From contig DASZLD010000149.1 of assembly GCA_035552655.1 (NCBI GenBank), forward strand, positions 1 through 10,132: a stretch of 10,132 nt of DNA, written 5' to 3'. The number at the start of each line of letters is the position of its first letter. Positions within the stretch are counted from its first letter, which is position 1. The translations under genes were made by a program, and so were the position numbers. The notes under the pieces are model-generated. The model searched no databases. It saw only the letters and a program-made list of their open reading frames with translations, and was not told where the DNA came from. The DNA comes from DASXMT01 sp035552655. Its GTDB lineage: Bacteria; Actinomycetota; Acidimicrobiia; Acidimicrobiales; RAAP-2. Of the stretch, positions 1 through 6,032 are shown one piece after another.

Positions 1-381
1 GACCTTCTTGCGGGTCTGGGTGATCTGGGTCTGGGTGGCGGCGATCTGCCCGTTCACCTGCTGGAGCTGGTATGTGGCCTGGTCGTACTGTTGGGAGAGG
101 GCGTTGATCTGCTGGCCGGTGGCCTGGACCTGGGCCTGGAGAGCATCGGCCTGGGCCTGGGCGTCGGACACCTGGTCAGCCGAGGCTGGGACAGAGGGGG
201 CGACTGCGGCGCTGACGGTTCCGGTGGCGATGACCGCGGCCAGGAGGGCTCCAGCCCAATGCCGCCGATTCGTAGGTGAGAACTTCCGCCAACCCCTGCC
301 TGGGAGCCATTGCTGTTCGGGGGAAGGCGCTGACTGGTCAGTCGACCGGGAGGTGAAGTGCCGCCGGCTGGCTGGGTGCAT
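1..381 (-). CDS. Secreted coiled-coil protein, probable NlpC/P60-type cell-wall hydrolase (3' end outside window)
   Basis: Only the first 127 residues are visible; the frame stays open to the window edge. After a basic, Arg-rich n-region (RRHWAG near residue 43) comes a hydrophobic segment (ALLAAVIATGTVSAAVA) ending in PASADQ, which looks like a Sec signal peptide cut near A67-D68. A Gln-rich heptad-like coiled coil follows. It shares long runs with the neighbouring upstream hydrolase (SDAQAQA, LSQQYDQAT, then LQQ-N-QI, TQ-QIT-T-KV), so the two are paralogues. From this I infer the same role, a peptidoglycan hydrolase with a C-terminal catalytic domain, but that domain is not visible. The ATG at 381 gives an unusually long, Arg-rich leader before the membrane segment. 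An in-frame TTG at 387 sits 6 nt after AAGGGA and could be the true start. The gene lies 150 nt downstream of its paralogue on the same strand. Confidence 0.72.
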   Translation of the reverse strand, partial: MHPASRRHFTSRSTDQSAPSPEQQWLPGRGWRKFSPTNRRHWAGALLAAVIATGTVSAAVAPSVPASADQVSDAQAQADALQAQVQATGQQINALSQQYDQATYQLQQVNGQIAATQTQITQTRKKV

Positions 382-490
382 GGGCAAAAGGGGTCCCTTC
401 GCCGCCTGGGCTTTGTGTAACGAACCATGACCACGATGACACGATCCTTCGCGTCTTGCGCGGACACGCCGAACTACCTGCGATCTGAGC

Positions 491-511
491 CTCGGCTTGT
501 CGTACGCCGAG
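491..511 (-). terminator. Hairpin between the two hydrolase genes
   Basis: A perfect 6-bp stem (CTCGGC / GCCGAG) closes a 9-nt loop about 20 nt downstream of the stop codon of the 532-1803 hydrolase. Flanking ATCT / AGAT could extend the stem across a 4-nt bulge. No T-tract follows, so it is not a classical intrinsic terminator. It may attenuate read-through into the paralogue or stabilise the 3' end of the transcript. The rest of the 150-nt gap holds no gene that I can support. Confidence 0.35.
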
Positions 512-531
512 ATGCCCATGCTGGCCCTGCG

Positions 532-1803
532 TTAGGGGCGACCTGCGCCCACGAAGCCGTCGCCGGTGCGAACAGCGGTAATCCATACCGAAGCACCGGT
601 GTAGGGCGCCTCGATCATCTGACCACCACCGATGTACATGGCGACATGGTCAGATCCACCGGGGCCATAGAAGAGTAGGTCACCGGGCTCCATATCGGCC
701 ACCGGCACCGGCGTCGAGTCGGCGAACTGGGCGCCAGAGTAGTGAGGAAGGCTCACCCCTGCTTGGCCCCACGCCCATGCGGTCAGACCGGAGCAGTCGA
801 AGGCCTGTCCCGGGCTCTCGGCTCCCCAGGCATAGGGGACGCCGATCTGGCTCTCGGCTGCGGCCACAGCCCCAGATCCACCGGGGGAGGGGGCAGGCAC
901 GCTTGCACCGGAACCTGATCCACCGCCACCGCCACCGCCACCGCCACCACTGCTACCGCCTCCGCCACCGCCTCCGCTGCTACTGCCGCCACCCCCACCG
1001 CCACCGCTGGTGGTTGACGGGCTGGCTGTCTGTGCTGCGGGCTGGGCTGCGGCCTGTGCCGCCTGCTGCTGGGCCGCCTGCTGCTGGGCCACCAGCTTGG
1101 CATTGGCGCTTGCCGCCGCCGCCGCGGCCGCCGCCTGCTGCTGCTGCTGGATAATGGCAGCAACTTGGCTGTCGGCCTGGCTCAAAGCGTTCTTCTGCTG
1201 AGCGACCAGTGCATTCGCCTGATCAGTGGCGGTTTGGATACTGGCCTGGGTGGCCGTCGCCTGACCTTGCTGGGTCTTCAGAGCGTCCTGCTGCCCCTGG
1301 AGCTGAGACTGAGCGGTGTGCAGGTTGTCGATGGTGGTATTGACGTTGCCGGCGGCGATGTTCGAGTACACCGAACGAATGCCCGCCGTGTTCTGGTCAG
1401 AACTGAACATGTCGGTGACCGTCGACGTCGTCCCTGCGTTCACGTACGACTTCACCGCTTGGGCGGTGAGCAGGGCTTGATCCTTGTTGACCTTGTCCTG
1501 GGTCTTCGTGATCTGGTCCTGGGTCTGGCTGATCTGAGTATTGATCTGCTGCAAGTGGAACGTGGCCTGGTCGTACTGCTGTGACAGAGAGTCAATTTTG
1601 GCGCCGGTGGCTGAGATCGTGGCTTGGATCGAAGCAGCCTGGGCTTGGGCGTCGGACAACTGGTCCGCACCGGCTGGGCGCGGAGCCAGAGACACCACGG
1701 AGGTGATCCCTGTGACGATAGCTAGGGCGAGCATCGCAAGTCCCCACCGTCGGGGCCCTCTACGTACCTCTTTTGCACCTATCTTCGCCGTCGAATATTG
1801 CAT
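532..1803 (-). CDS. RipA-like NlpC/P60 peptidoglycan endopeptidase with N-terminal coiled coil
   Basis: A 423-residue secreted protein that probably cleaves peptide stems of peptidoglycan during cell separation or wall remodelling. In order: basic n-region and hydrophobic signal segment (about 14-45, cleavage near AGA-DQ at 46/47), Gln-rich coiled coil (about 47-215), Gln/Ala low-complexity stretch (about 218-260), Gly/Ser linker (about 267-299), and an NlpC/P60 domain (about 310-423). The domain shows DCSGL with Cys337, SDHVAMYIGGG with His386 and EAP with Glu398. The spacings of 49 and 12 equal those of the RipA triad Cys383-His432-Glu444, so the enzyme looks catalytically intact. Coiled-coil NlpC/P60 and CHAP proteins of this design (RipA, RipC, PcsB) are often held inactive by the coil and activated by FtsEX; that is family knowledge, not seen here. 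The frame is open up to 1944, but 1803 (ATG) places the signal peptide properly. GTG at 1818 is an alternative, and neither has a Shine-Dalgarno. Confidence 0.9.
   Translation of the reverse strand: MQYSTAKIGAKEVRRGPRRWGLAMLALAIVTGITSVVSLAPRPAGADQLSDAQAQAASIQATISATGAKIDSLSQQYDQATFHLQQINTQISQTQDQITKTQDKVNKDQALLTAQAVKSYVNAGTTSTVTDMFSSDQNTAGIRSVYSNIAAGNVNTTIDNLHTAQSQLQGQQDALKTQQGQATATQASIQTATDQANALVAQQKNALSQADSQVAAIIQQQQQAAAAAAAASANAKLVAQQQAAQQQAAQAAAQPAAQTASPSTTSGGGGGGGSSSGGGGGGGSSGGGGGGGGGGSGSGASVPAPSPGGSGAVAAAESQIGVPYAWGAESPGQAFDCSGLTAWAWGQAGVSLPHYSGAQFADSTPVPVADMEPGDLLFYGPGGSDHVAMYIGGGQMIEAPYTGASVWITAVRTGDGFVGAGRP
907..1005 (-). repeat. Gly/Ser-coding microsatellite (hydrolase linker)
   Basis: Near-pure runs of glycine codons broken by serine codons encode a flexible linker of about 33 residues between coiled coil and NlpC/P60 domain. 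On the plus strand it reads as a triplet repeat of the ccacc/ccgcc type. Runs like this are prone to slippage in multiples of three, which would change linker length without a frameshift. Confidence 0.8.
1024..1152 (-). repeat. Gln/Ala-coding low-complexity tract
   Basis: CAG and GCC-rich codons encode QQQQQ followed by an alanine run and then alternating Gln/Ala (hydrolase residues about 218-260). The tract continues the coiled coil in a degenerate form before the glycine linker. It creates long spurious open frames on the opposite strand. Confidence 0.7.
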
Positions 1804-1828
1804 ATCGACGTCAGTCACAACGGAGAAC

Positions 1829-1857
1829 TGTTTAGTCCATCTGATCACAAGCTGCAA
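1829..1857 (-). promoter_or_regulatory. Possible promoter of the NlpC/P60 hydrolase
   Basis: On the minus strand TTGCAG and TAAACA are separated by 17 nt, each matching the sigma-70-type consensus at three of six positions. The spacing is ideal but the hexamers are weak. A start point just downstream would leave a very short leader before GTG 1818 or about 20 nt before ATG 1803. Confidence 0.25.
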
Positions 1858-1878
1858 GGACCGGAGGCGAAAAGACCC

Positions 1879-1901
1879 ATTTAGCAGGCATAACGCTAAA
1901 T
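1879..1901. promoter_or_regulatory. AT-rich inverted repeat between divergent genes, putative operator
   Basis: Two perfect 7-bp arms, ATTTAGC and GCTAAAT, flank a 9-bp spacer. The block is AT-rich in an otherwise GC-rich region. It lies in the gap between the minus-strand hydrolase (start 1803) and the plus-strand hydrolase-fold gene (start 1960), and its centre at 1890 is midway between the two predicted -35 boxes. This fits a dimeric regulator site that could act on both promoters. I do not recognise the motif as a known operator, and no regulator gene is present in the window. Confidence 0.45.
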
Positions 1902-1922
1902 AGACCACGCCGGGACTGCGAC

Positions 1923-1952
1923 GTGACGTTGCGCGCTGGGCCACGATATCGT
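1923..1952 (+). promoter_or_regulatory. Probable promoter of the dienelactone hydrolase gene, leaderless type
   Basis: GTGACG (4 of 6 to TTGACA) and TATCGT (4 of 6 to TATAAT) are separated by 18 nt. The -10 box ends 7 nt before the GTG at 1960. No Shine-Dalgarno lies between them, so transcription would start at or next to the start codon. Confidence 0.45.
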
Positions 1953-1959
1953 CGTTCCT

Positions 1960-2643
1960 GTGGGCGAAATCATCGAATATGCCAGCAACGGATCAAATGC
2001 ACAGGGCTACCTGGCCAGCTCAGCGCAGGGTGGACCTGGGGTGATTGTCATTCAGGAGTATTGGGGCCTGATAGACCAGATCACCCGAACGTGTGACCGG
2101 TTGGCCGCCGAGGGCTTTACCGCTCTCGCCCCGGACCTCTACCACGGGACGAAGGTGCCCCTCACCGAGCCCGACGAGGCGGCCAAGGAGATGATGGCCC
2201 TTTCCATGGACGTCACAGCCAAGGAGCTGAACGGGACGGTCGACGAGTTGATCCGTCGCTCGGGCCACGACCGTGTGGGGGTCCTCGGCTTCTGCATGGG
2301 CGGTGGGCTCGCCCTGGTGCTCGGGACCCAACGGCCCGAGGCGGTGGCCGCCGTGGTCACCGCGTACGGCCTCATCCCTTGGCCCGATGCCACGCCCGAC
2401 TACTCGAAGCTCAACGCACGCGTGCTCGGCCACTTCGGCAACAACGATGACTTCTTCACCCCTGACGGCGCTCGTGCGCTCGAGGGGCAGATCAGGCAAC
2501 TGGGCAAGGATGTCGAGTTCCACTTCTACGAGGGTGTCGGGCACGCCTTCTTCAACGAGGATCGGCCCGAGGCGTACGACGCGGCGGCGGCCCAGTTGTT
2601 GTGGCAGCGGACGCTGGCCTTCTTCCGCGAGACACTGAGCTGA
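1960..2643 (+). CDS. Dienelactone hydrolase family protein
   Basis: A 227-residue cytoplasmic alpha/beta hydrolase of typical family length. Key residues visible: QEYWGL (Glu33, equivalent to the glutamate that modulates the nucleophile in Pseudomonas dienelactone hydrolase), the nucleophile elbow GFCMGGG with Cys112, an acidic NNDDFFTP loop (Asp163 or Asp164) and GVGHAFFNEDRP with His195. The Cys-Asp-His triad is therefore complete, and the His-Ala-Phe-Phe-Asn-Glu stretch is a family signature. Family members hydrolyse lactone or ester bonds such as 4-carboxymethylenebutenolide. The neighbours are not aromatic-degradation genes, so the substrate here is unknown and a general esterase role is equally possible. 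GTG 1960 is chosen because no earlier in-frame start fits and a -10-like box lies 7 nt upstream. The gene is followed at 82 nt by the DUF885-type gene on the same strand. Confidence 0.9.
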   Translation: MGEIIEYASNGSNAQGYLASSAQGGPGVIVIQEYWGLIDQITRTCDRLAAEGFTALAPDLYHGTKVPLTEPDEAAKEMMALSMDVTAKELNGTVDELIRRSGHDRVGVLGFCMGGGLALVLGTQRPEAVAAVVTAYGLIPWPDATPDYSKLNARVLGHFGNNDDFFTPDGARALEGQIRQLGKDVEFHFYEGVGHAFFNEDRPEAYDAAAAQLLWQRTLAFFRETLS

Positions 2644-2660
2644 CCCTCGTCGTGGCTCGT

Positions 2661-2720
2661 CACGCGCCGGCTGTCCACGCGCCGGCTGTCCGCGCGCCGG
2701 CCGTCCGCGCCGCGGTCGCC
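2661..2720. repeat. 15-bp tandem repeat block
   Basis: Two identical 15-bp units (cacgcgccggctgtc at 2661-2675 and 2676-2690), a third with two changes (2691-2705) and a degenerate fourth (2706-2720) fill most of the 82-nt gap between two plus-strand genes. The GCGCCGGC core of each unit is itself a palindrome, so the block can form alternative hairpins. There is no T-tract. It could affect transcript stability or simply be slippage-prone sequence. Confidence 0.75.
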
Positions 2721-2725
2721 CCGTA

Positions 2726-3985
2726 GTGGCCGACCCGGGCCTGGTCGAGCAGTACCTCACCCTCGGGCTGCGGTTGGGTCGGCACGTCGACGGACTGGTT
2801 GACGCCTACTACGGGCCGCGCCAGTACGCCGATCGCGTACAGGCCGAGTCAGTGCTGCCGCCCGACCGGTTGACTGCCGATGCCAGAGCCCTGCTGGCCG
2901 ACATCGACGCCGGCGTCCCCCTCGACACCGGCGAGGTACCCGGTTCGGGCTCGACCGGCGTGACCACGGGAACCGACGGCACCGCACCGGCCCGGCGCCG
3001 TTGGCTTCGGGCTCAGGTCCTCGGGTTGGTCACCACCGCGGCCAAATTGAACGGCGATGCCATCGGCTACGCCGACGAAGTCGAGGCCTGTTACGGGGTT
3101 CGGCCCACCCGAATGCCCGAGGAGGAATTGCTCGACGCTCATCGACGGCTCGATGAGGTGCTGCCCGGTACGGGCCCCTTGGCCGACCGGCTGGTGGCCT
3201 GGCGCGAGGCCCACGCCGTGCCGGTGGACAAGCTCCGCCCCGCCATCGACTCCTTGGCCGAGGACCTCCGGGCGCGCACCGCCGCACTGTTCGGCCTGCC
3301 CGAGGGCGAGCACGTGGAGTTCGAGCTGGTGACGGACCAGCCCTGGTCGGGCTTCAACTACTACCTGGGCAACCTGTCGAGCCGCGTGGCCGTGAACACC
3401 GATCTGCCCGTGCTCTCCACCAGCCTGGCTCATCTGGTGGCCCACGAGGCCTATCCCGGGCACCACACCGAGCACACCAGGAAAGAAGTCGGGCTGGTCC
3501 GGCGGCGCCGGTGGCTGGAGGAGTCGATCTTCCTCGTCGGGACCCCGCAGTGCCTTCTGGCCGAAGGACTTGCCGATCTGGGACTGGAGGTGGTCATGGG
3601 CCGGCGCCCGGAGGCCGCAGTGGCCGAGCACCTCCATGCTTTGGGGATCCGCTACGACACCGACGTCGTGGGCGCGGTGGCCGTCGCCGGGGAGGCGTTG
3701 GGTGGGGTACGCCAGAACGCCGCCTTCCGCCTGCATGAGGACGGCGCCGATCCCGAGGTGGTGACCGACGAGGTGGCCCGGTGGGGACTGCTCTCCCGCG
3801 ACCGAGCAGCCAAGTCGGTCGAGTTCCTGGTCCATCCCACTTGGCGGGCGTACCTCACGTGTTACGTCGAGGGTCTGCCCCTGTGCCGGCGCTTCGTGGG
3901 TGGCGATCCCACCCGTTTCGACCGGTTGCTGGCCGAGCAGCTCACGCCGGCTGACCTACGTGACGACCCGGCCCTGACGGGCTGA
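2726..3985 (+). CDS. DUF885-type putative metallohydrolase, short form
   Basis: A 419-residue protein with the DUF885 signature HEAYPGHHTEH (His240, Glu241, His246/His247) and a downstream AEGLADLG (Glu280) in the place of the family EGWALY-like motif. These residues are the likely metal site of a gluzincin-like peptidase, though the first motif is not a canonical HExxH. The family is linked to peptidases, but the substrate of most members is unknown. No signal peptide or membrane segment is visible, so it should be cytoplasmic. At 419 residues it is shorter than the roughly 550-residue DUF885 proteins I know, many of which are secreted. Residues about 68-90 are a Gly/Thr/Ser-rich probable loop. 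GTG 2726 is the only usable start near the first conserved residues, and no Shine-Dalgarno is seen. Its last 44 bases overlap the convergent transporter gene. Confidence 0.75.
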   Translation: MADPGLVEQYLTLGLRLGRHVDGLVDAYYGPRQYADRVQAESVLPPDRLTADARALLADIDAGVPLDTGEVPGSGSTGVTTGTDGTAPARRRWLRAQVLGLVTTAAKLNGDAIGYADEVEACYGVRPTRMPEEELLDAHRRLDEVLPGTGPLADRLVAWREAHAVPVDKLRPAIDSLAEDLRARTAALFGLPEGEHVEFELVTDQPWSGFNYYLGNLSSRVAVNTDLPVLSTSLAHLVAHEAYPGHHTEHTRKEVGLVRRRRWLEESIFLVGTPQCLLAEGLADLGLEVVMGRRPEAAVAEHLHALGIRYDTDVVGAVAVAGEALGGVRQNAAFRLHEDGADPEVVTDEVARWGLLSRDRAAKSVEFLVHPTWRAYLTCYVEGLPLCRRFVGGDPTRFDRLLAEQLTPADLRDDPALTG

Positions 3986-5852
3986 CGCTCTCTTGGTCGC
4001 GGTCGCGACCGCCCTCACTGCCGCGGTCGCCCTCACTGCCGCTGTCATCGGAGCCGCTACCGCCCCCGTCGACATCCTCCGGATGGGCCAGGCCTTTGGC
4101 CGCCAGCTCCTCTTCCACCCGATCGGCTACTTCGTCCTGGCCGTGGACGTACTTGCCGCCCCGGAGGGCCGAGGCGCCGGCGGCCAGCAGGCAGCTGATG
4201 ATGGCGAAGTCGAAGGCCAGGTTGAGGCCCTTCTTGAACGGCGCGGCGATGAGCCCGGGGAAGAAGCTCCGCCCGGTCAGGAACTGGGACGTGGCCGCAG
4301 GCAGATGGGAGAGGGTGGTCGCCCCCAAGAGCTGCTGGATCGGGTTGTAGCCCAAGAAGGCGGCGAACAGGCTGCCCACCGGGGGCAGGTGGGAGACCCG
4401 GAGTGCATCCTTGGTCGGCACCCCGTGGGCCACCAGGCCGTGGTAGAGGCTGCTCGGCAGTTCCGACGCCAGTCCCAAGATGATCAGCGTGAAGAAGACG
4501 CCGATGGAGAGGACCTGAGCCGAGTTCTGGAACGTGTTGACCATGCCCGCGCCAGCGCCGCGCTGGTCGGGCGGCAGCGCGTTCATCACGCCGGCCCGGT
4601 TGGGGGAGGCGAAGATGCCCATGGCGATCCCGTTCAGCAACAAGATGGGAGCGAACGCCATGTAGGAGAAGTTGATGGGCAATGTCTCCAGCAGGAAGAA
4701 GCTGAGGGCAGCGAGGAGCATGCCCCCGGTAGCGAACGGGCGGGCTCCGAACCGGTCGGAGAGGTAGCCCGACACCGGACCGGCGATGAGGAAGCCCACG
4801 GTCAGGGGAACCATGTAGATGCCGGCCCAGAGCGGGGTCCGAGAGAAGCTGTAGCCGTGCTCGGGCAGCCAGATGCCCTGCAGCCAGATGATGAGGATGA
4901 ACATCATCCCGCCTCGACCCAGGGCGGCGAGGAAGTTGGCGAAGTTGCCCATGGAGAAGGCCCGGATCTTGAACAGGGGGATCCGGAACATGGGATCGGC
5001 CACCTTCAACTCGATCACCGCGAATACGAGGAGGACCACGACCCCGCCGATCAGCGCGGCCAGGACCATGGGGTTGGTCCACCCCATGGTGTGGCCCCCG
5101 TAGGGCTCGATCCCGTAGGTGATCCCGGCCAGCACGGCGACCAGGCCGACGGCGAAGGTGACGTTGCCCCACCAGTCGATCCTGGCCGGGTGGCGCTCTC
5201 CGCGTTCCTCCAACTTGAGGTAGGCCCAGATGGTGCCGAGGACGCCGACGGGCACCGAGACCAGGAAGACCAGCCGCCAGTCGACCGGCCCGAGCAGTCC
5301 GCCCAGGATCAATCCGATGAACGAGCCGCCGATCGCCGCCACCTGGTTGATCCCCAGGGCCAGTCCCCGCTGGTTGGAAGGGAAGGCGTCGGTGAGGATG
5401 GCGCTGGAGTTGGCCATCAACAAGGCGGCCCCCACTCCCTGTCCCACCCGCATGCCGATGAGGTAGAGCGCACCTGCCGGCCCGTGCAGCCAGACCACCG
5501 AGAGCAGGATGGAGAAGAGGGTGAAGACGGCGAATCCCAGGTTGTACATGCGGACCCGGCCGAACATGTCACCGATGCGGCCGAAGCTGACCACCAGCAC
5601 GGCGGTGACCACCATGAAGCCCATGAGCATCCACAGGAGGTAGCTGGTGTTCCCCGGGGCCAGCGGGTCGAGGTTGATGCCCCGGAAGATGTCGGGCAGC
5701 GAGATGAGCACGATGGACAAGTTGATGGTGGCCATGAGGACGCCCATGGTCGTGTTGGACAGCGCGATCCACTTGTATCGATCGGGGTGGGTGGGCACCC
5801 GATCGGTACCCGCTGGCATCGTCCGCTCGGGTCCGCTCCGAAGAATTGCCAT
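3942..5852 (-). CDS. MFS transporter, DHA2 (EmrB/QacA, 14-helix) type drug:H+ antiporter
   Basis: A 636-residue inner-membrane protein with many hydrophobic helices, probably an exporter of drugs or other amphipathic compounds driven by the proton gradient. Visible family marks: first helix around residues 29-52 (MGVLMATINLSIVLISLP), motif A FGRIGDMFGRVR (90-101), RVGQGVGAALLMANSSAI (about 135-152), the GG-rich segment IGGSFIGLILGGLLGP followed by DWRLVFLVSVPVG (about 174-203). A soluble insert of about 80 residues precedes the last helix, and the final 70 residues are a charged, acidic, Gly/Ser-rich cytoplasmic tail. ATG 5852 is supported by TACACT ending 6 nt upstream, so the mRNA may be leaderless. 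Met12 is the alternative start. The promoter holds TTAACGTTAA palindromes, which suggests ligand-controlled repression, as is common for efflux pumps. The substrate cannot be read from sequence. Confidence 0.88.
   Translation of the reverse strand: MAILRSGPERTMPAGTDRVPTHPDRYKWIALSNTTMGVLMATINLSIVLISLPDIFRGINLDPLAPGNTSYLLWMLMGFMVVTAVLVVSFGRIGDMFGRVRMYNLGFAVFTLFSILLSVVWLHGPAGALYLIGMRVGQGVGAALLMANSSAILTDAFPSNQRGLALGINQVAAIGGSFIGLILGGLLGPVDWRLVFLVSVPVGVLGTIWAYLKLEERGERHPARIDWWGNVTFAVGLVAVLAGITYGIEPYGGHTMGWTNPMVLAALIGGVVVLLVFAVIELKVADPMFRIPLFKIRAFSMGNFANFLAALGRGGMMFILIIWLQGIWLPEHGYSFSRTPLWAGIYMVPLTVGFLIAGPVSGYLSDRFGARPFATGGMLLAALSFFLLETLPINFSYMAFAPILLLNGIAMGIFASPNRAGVMNALPPDQRGAGAGMVNTFQNSAQVLSIGVFFTLIILGLASELPSSLYHGLVAHGVPTKDALRVSHLPPVGSLFAAFLGYNPIQQLLGATTLSHLPAATSQFLTGRSFFPGLIAAPFKKGLNLAFDFAIISCLLAAGASALRGGKYVHGQDEVADRVEEELAAKGLAHPEDVDGGGSGSDDSGSEGDRGSEGGRDRDQESVSPSGPGRHVGQPA
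3999..4012. other. 14-bp perfect palindrome near convergent gene ends
   Basis: GCGGTCGCGACCGC is self-complementary and lies 14 nt after the stop codon of the DUF885-type gene, inside the 3' end of the transporter gene. As RNA it could fold only into a 5-bp stem with a CGCG loop, and no T-tract follows. It may help stop plus-strand transcription, or be chance in GC-rich coding sequence. Confidence 0.25.
4010..4042 (-). repeat. 18-bp-period direct repeat in transporter tail
   Basis: The 15-bp sequence cgccctcactgccgc occurs twice with an 18-bp period. On the minus strand it encodes a repeated Gly-Ser-Glu-Gly unit in the acidic C-terminal tail of the MFS transporter, a sign of recent in-frame duplication. 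Confidence 0.7.
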
Positions 5853-5858
5853 AGGGGA

Positions 5859-5877
5859 AGTGTACGTTAACGTTAAG
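5859..5877 (-). promoter_or_regulatory. Transporter -10 box with overlapping palindromic operator
   Basis: On the minus strand TACACT (4 of 6 to TATAAT) ends 6 nt before ATG 5852. Directly against it are two overlapping 10-bp palindromes, ACGTTAACGT (5864-5873) and TTAACGTTAA (5867-5876), made by two copies of CGTTAA. The position, between -35 and -10, is where TetR repressors and MerR-type regulators commonly bind, and TTAACGTTAA-like cores occur in sites of both families. No convincing -35 hexamer is visible. The regulator gene is not in the window. Confidence 0.5.
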
Positions 5878-5996
5878 GTTCATGCATCATCCCAGTTCAG
5901 TTGCAGGGTCGGCTGGGCTCCTCCGGACCGGCGGTCGGCCACGGGGTGTCGCCCCTGGCGCCCACGCACCGTCGAAGGCGAGGCCACAGGGAGGGC

Positions 5997-6025
5997 TTGG
6001 CCCCACCTCCGGAGCGCCCTACGAT
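5997..6025 (+). promoter_or_regulatory. Probable promoter of the CoA ester lyase gene
   Basis: TTGGCC (4 of 6 to TTGACA) and TACGAT (4 of 6 to TATAAT) are separated by exactly 17 nt. The -10 box ends 7 nt before ATG 6033, consistent with a leaderless transcript. A GAGGG at 6027-6031 is too close to the start for a good Shine-Dalgarno. Confidence 0.5.
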
Positions 6026-6032
6026 CGAGGGC

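Noticed and set aside
381..531. Possible c-di-AMP (ydaO-type) riboswitch upstream of a wall-hydrolase gene, common in actinobacteria
   Set aside because: Neither this gap nor 1804-1959 shows the conserved core segments I would expect; only a simple hairpin and an inverted repeat are present.
907..1005. Possible CRISPR or minisatellite array from the repeated ccgccacc pattern
   Set aside because: It is an in-frame Gly/Ser codon run inside a clear coding sequence with no spacers.
1804..1944. Upstream extension of the NlpC/P60 hydrolase to 1944 (47 extra residues)
   Set aside because: The extension precedes the signal peptide, has no conserved look and would overlap the inverted repeat and the opposite promoter.
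2020..2760. A 246-codon minus-strand frame opposite the dienelactone hydrolase-family gene
   Set aside because: It translates the 15-bp repeats as a Gly-Gln-Pro-Ala-Arg series and then antisense of a well-supported hydrolase gene; no domain seen.
2849..3835. A 328-codon minus-strand frame opposite the DUF885-type gene
   Set aside because: No recognisable domain; Gly/His/Gln-rich mirror composition; the plus frame holds the HEAYPGHH signature.
3993..5870. A 625-codon open frame on the plus strand opposite the MFS transporter
   Set aside because: Its product is an unstructured His/Gly/Glu/Asp/Gln-rich sequence typical of the antisense of high-GC membrane-protein genes, while the minus frame has clear MFS motifs and helices.
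5901..6032. N-terminal extension of the CoA lyase to 5901
   Set aside because: The extra 44 residues are Arg/Gly/Pro-rich and non-homologous in look, and they span the predicted promoter at 5997-6025.
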